Shown: positions 5,981-7,688 of the stretch, piece after piece
Numbering within the stretch: the first letter of the stretch is position 1
How the letters are laid out: each line of letters opens with the position of its first letter
Source: an uncultured Granulicatella sp.
Lineage (GTDB): Bacteria; Bacillota; Bacilli; Lactobacillales; Aerococcaceae
NCBI GenBank assembly: GCA_937891475.1
Contig: CALATC010000030.1
Span: 1 to 7,688 of the forward strand
Direction of reading: 5' to 3'
DNA: 7,688 nt
Position numbers and translations under genes: made by a program
The notes under the pieces: generated by a model
What the model was told of the DNA's origin: nothing
Seen by the model: only the letters and a program-made list of their open reading frames with translations
The model's database searches: none

Positions 5981-6625
5981 TTAAGCTTCTTTAATAGAAT
6001 CAATTGCCTTTTTAATATCGTCTGCATAGTAAACATATGAACCTGCTACTGCAACGTCTACCCCTGCTTCACGACATAATTTAGCTGTTTGACCATTTAC
6101 GCCACCATCTACTTCAATTAAATAGTGATAGCCATATTCTTCACGTAATTCTACTAATTCTCTTACTTTATCTAATGTTTCTGGAATAAATGCTTGTCCC
6201 CCAAATCCTGGGTTAACAGTCATCACTAATACTAAGTCAACCATTCCTAATACAGCACTAATGGCACTCACTGGAGTTCCTGGATTAATCACAATCCCTG
6301 CTTTTACTCCTTCAGATTTAATCAATTGTAAAGTACGGTGAATATGGTTTGTAGCCTCAATATGAACAGAAATATAGTCTGCTCCTGCTTTAGCAAATTC
6401 CTTTACAAAACGTTCAGGTTCTTGAACCATTAAATGACAATCTAATGTTAATGTTGTAATGGGACGAAGTCCTTCTACAATATTTGGTCCAAGTGTTAAG
6501 TTAGGAACGAATTGACCATCCATTGCATCGATATGAATCCAATCTGCTCCTAATTGTTCTACTTTCTTAACGTCTTCTCCTAATGTTGCAAAATTTGCAC
6601 TTAAAATAGAAGGTGCTACTTTCAT
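5981..6625 (-). CDS. rpe: Ribulose-phosphate 3-epimerase
   Basis: This 214-residue TIM-barrel enzyme interconverts ribulose 5-phosphate and xylulose 5-phosphate in the pentose phosphate pathway. The start MKVAPSILSANF is the family signature. Metal and catalytic residues are in place: His31 and Asp33 in HIDAMDG, His64 in LDCHLMV, and Asp173 in EVDGG. The phosphate-binding parts are MTVNPGFGGQAF (135-146) and AGS (194-196). The open frame reaches back to 6715 inside rsgA, but the conserved N-terminus and an AAAGGAG site 8 nt upstream place the real start at 6625, leaving a 22-nt gap after the rsgA stop. The product feeds transketolase, which needs the cofactor made by the next gene, thiN. Confidence 0.97.
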   Translation of the reverse strand: MKVAPSILSANFATLGEDVKKVEQLGADWIHIDAMDGQFVPNLTLGPNIVEGLRPITTLTLDCHLMVQEPERFVKEFAKAGADYISVHIEATNHIHRTLQLIKSEGVKAGIVINPGTPVSAISAVLGMVDLVLVMTVNPGFGGQAFIPETLDKVRELVELREEYGYHYLIEVDGGVNGQTAKLCREAGVDVAVAGSYVYYADDIKKAIDSIKEA

Positions 6626-6633
6626 GTTTTTGA

Positions 6634-6640
6634 CTCCTTT
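6634..6640 (-). promoter_or_regulatory. rpe ribosome binding site
   Basis: AAAGGAG sits in the rsgA-rpe gap, 8 nt before the ATG at 6625. It rules out the 30-residue N-terminal extension that the open frame would allow. Confidence 0.75.
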
Positions 6641-6647
6641 ATAACGA

Positions 6648-7538
6648 TTATTTTTTTCTTTGATAAATTGGTTTTCTTTGGCTAATTTCTTCATAGAAAT
6701 CTTGATAATGGTCATATCTTTCTTGCCAAATTTTCCCCTCTTTTACAGCTTCTTGTACGCCGCATTGAGGTTCATGTTGATGAGAACATTCTCTAAATTT
6801 ACAATGAGTAGAGTATTCTTCAAATTCAGGAAATAAATGTGGAAGGTCTTCTTTTTCCACTCCAATAAAATCTACCGTACTAAATCCAGGGGTATCTGCT
6901 ATCCAAACTTCTTCTACTTCATGTAGAGAAACTTGTCTAGTCGTATGTTTCCCACGACCTAATGCACTAGAAATTTCTCCAGTTTCTTGATTTAGCTCTG
7001 GAATTAATTGGTTCAACATTGTTGATTTTCCAACCCCAGATTGCCCTAAAAAGACCACTAGTTTTCCTTTATAGGAAGCTAAAAATTCACTTTGGTGTTC
7101 TTTTACTTCTGTAGAATACCATACTTCATATCCAACTTCTTGGTATTTCTTCTTCACTGCTTCTAGATGTTGCAATTGTGCTGAAGTTAATAAATCTACC
7201 TTTGTAATCAGTAAGACTGGTTGAATTTCCATTCCTTCTAAATATACTAAAAACCGATCCACTAAATGCGTTGAAAAATCTGGTTCCACAGCAGACATCA
7301 CCACTACACCAATATCTACATTTGAAACAGGTGGACGAACTAAAGCATTTTTCCTTGGATAAATTTTTTCAAGTACTCCTTGTTCCAGAGTATCACTTGT
7401 AAAATCCACAATATCTCCGACTAATGGAGATTGTCCCCTTTTTCTAAAAACTCCACGTGCTCGAGTTTGATAAATTTGATGAGAGGACTCGATATAATAA
7501 AAGCCACTTAAGGCTCGAATAATTTTTCCTTGAGGCAT
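6648..7538 (-). CDS. rsgA: Ribosome small subunit assembly GTPase RsgA (YloQ/YjeQ)
   Basis: This 296-residue circularly permuted GTPase acts late in 30S subunit maturation. An N-terminal OB-fold (about 1-65, including SPLVGDIVDF) precedes the G motifs in the permuted order G4-G1-G3: TKVD at 112-115, the P-loop GQSGVGKS at 165-172 and DTPG at 215-218. The conserved GRGKHTT switch lies at 194-200. The C-terminal zinc knuckle is intact (Cys246, Cys251, His253, Cys259). Length is normal. AAGGAG at 7544-7549 lies 5 nt from the ATG, slightly short but clear. It is first in an operon with rpe and thiN. In many Firmicutes pknB and prpC precede rsgA; here a promoter and a repeat-like sequence lie directly upstream, and whether pknB follows beyond the window is unknown. 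Confidence 0.96.
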   Translation of the reverse strand: MPQGKIIRALSGFYYIESSHQIYQTRARGVFRKRGQSPLVGDIVDFTSDTLEQGVLEKIYPRKNALVRPPVSNVDIGVVVMSAVEPDFSTHLVDRFLVYLEGMEIQPVLLITKVDLLTSAQLQHLEAVKKKYQEVGYEVWYSTEVKEHQSEFLASYKGKLVVFLGQSGVGKSTMLNQLIPELNQETGEISSALGRGKHTTRQVSLHEVEEVWIADTPGFSTVDFIGVEKEDLPHLFPEFEEYSTHCKFRECSHQHEPQCGVQEAVKEGKIWQERYDHYQDFYEEISQRKPIYQRKK

Positions 7539-7569
7539 AATCGCTCCTTCTTTTTTTGTTATCAGTTAC

Positions 7570-7598
7570 ATTATAAAGATTTTCCAAAGAAATTGCTA
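7570..7598 (-). promoter_or_regulatory. Promoter of the rsgA-rpe-thiN operon
   Basis: The minus strand carries a perfect TATAAT (7570-7575) with TAGCAA (7593-7598) 17 bp upstream, 31 nt from the rsgA ATG. The -10 is strong and the -35 is weak (3/6). Confidence 0.6.
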
Positions 7599-7620
7599 TG
7601 CTTTTTCCTCAACATCATCA

Positions 7621-7649
7621 AAAGAAAAAGAGGCTGGGCAAAAAGTCTC
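7621..7649 (-). terminator. Possible weak terminator / GAGGCTGGGCAAAAA-type repeat
   Basis: GAGGC (7630-7634) can pair with GTCTC (7645-7649) using one G-T wobble, around a TGGGCAAAAA loop. On the minus strand it is followed by a T-rich run (7629-7621, T5 then CTTT). It could end a leftward gene beyond the window. The TGGGCAAAAA core recurs, in opposite sense, at the fakA terminator. Confidence 0.4.
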
Positions 7650-7663
7650 AAAAATAGAAGAAA

Positions 7664-7688
7664 GCACTATAAAATTCTGAAACAGGAT
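7664..7688. repeat. Left part of an inverted repeat cut by the window end
   Basis: ATTCTG (7674-7679) pairs with CAGGAT (7683-7688) around AAA, with one G-T wobble, right up to the last base. The left arm extends outward as GCACTATAAA (7664-7673), so the matching TTTATAGTGC would lie just past the window. This looks like a dispersed intergenic repeat or insertion-sequence end, but is incomplete here. Confidence 0.4.

Noticed and set aside
6626..6715. 30-residue N-terminal extension of rpe overlapping rsgA
   Set aside because: The Rpe family begins at MKVAPSILSANF and a well-spaced AAAGGAG precedes 6625. The extension is just open frame inside the rsgA end.
1..7688. CRISPR array, tRNA or rRNA gene, phage or complete insertion sequence
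   Set aside because: No regularly spaced direct repeats, tRNA-like cloverleaf with T-arm signature, rRNA segment, transposase or integrase was seen on either strand.

Overview
The window is a compact stretch of low-GC Gram-positive chromosome. Gene content, AGGAGG-type ribosome binding sites, AT-rich coding sequence and the order rsgA-rpe-thiN ... rpmB / asp23-fakA point to Lactobacillales. Carnobacteriaceae such as Granulicatella, or a relative of Enterococcus, is my guess from protein flavour only; I could not run a search.

Layout from the right end, following the minus strand. A promoter near 7570-7598 drives rsgA (ribosome-assembly GTPase), rpe (ribulose-phosphate 3-epimerase) and thiN (thiamine pyrophosphokinase), which are tightly spaced and end at a strong terminator (5207-5253). 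Directly behind that terminator a new promoter (5176-5203) drives a two-gene unit: a 93-residue membrane-anchored helical protein resembling DUF6110, translationally coupled through TAATG to an atypical 685-residue heavy-metal-type P-type ATPase. The ATPase faces the only plus-strand gene, rpmB (ribosomal protein L28), and the two share a bidirectional terminator (2752-2780). Divergent from rpmB is asp23 (YloU/Gls24-type), followed by fakA (fatty-acid kinase catalytic subunit, YloV-type), which ends at a terminator at 172-201.

Most of the window is conserved housekeeping: ribosome assembly (rsgA, rpmB), pentose phosphate and thiamine cofactor metabolism (rpe, thiN; transketolase links the two), and fatty-acid uptake/envelope functions (fakA, asp23). 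The part that stands out is the small protein plus P-type ATPase pair. It sits as an independently transcribed cassette inside this conserved neighbourhood. Its architecture recalls the mycobacterial PacL/Ctp metal-efflux platforms, yet the transmembrane metal-site motif is altered and no obvious metal-binding motif is present in either protein. Its substrate cannot be read from sequence.

The two window edges carry non-coding structured DNA. Positions 18-157 hold three perfect inverted repeats with no gene. Positions 7630-7688 carry a GAGGCTGGGCAAAAA-type hairpin followed by what looks like the left half of a larger inverted repeat cut by the window end.
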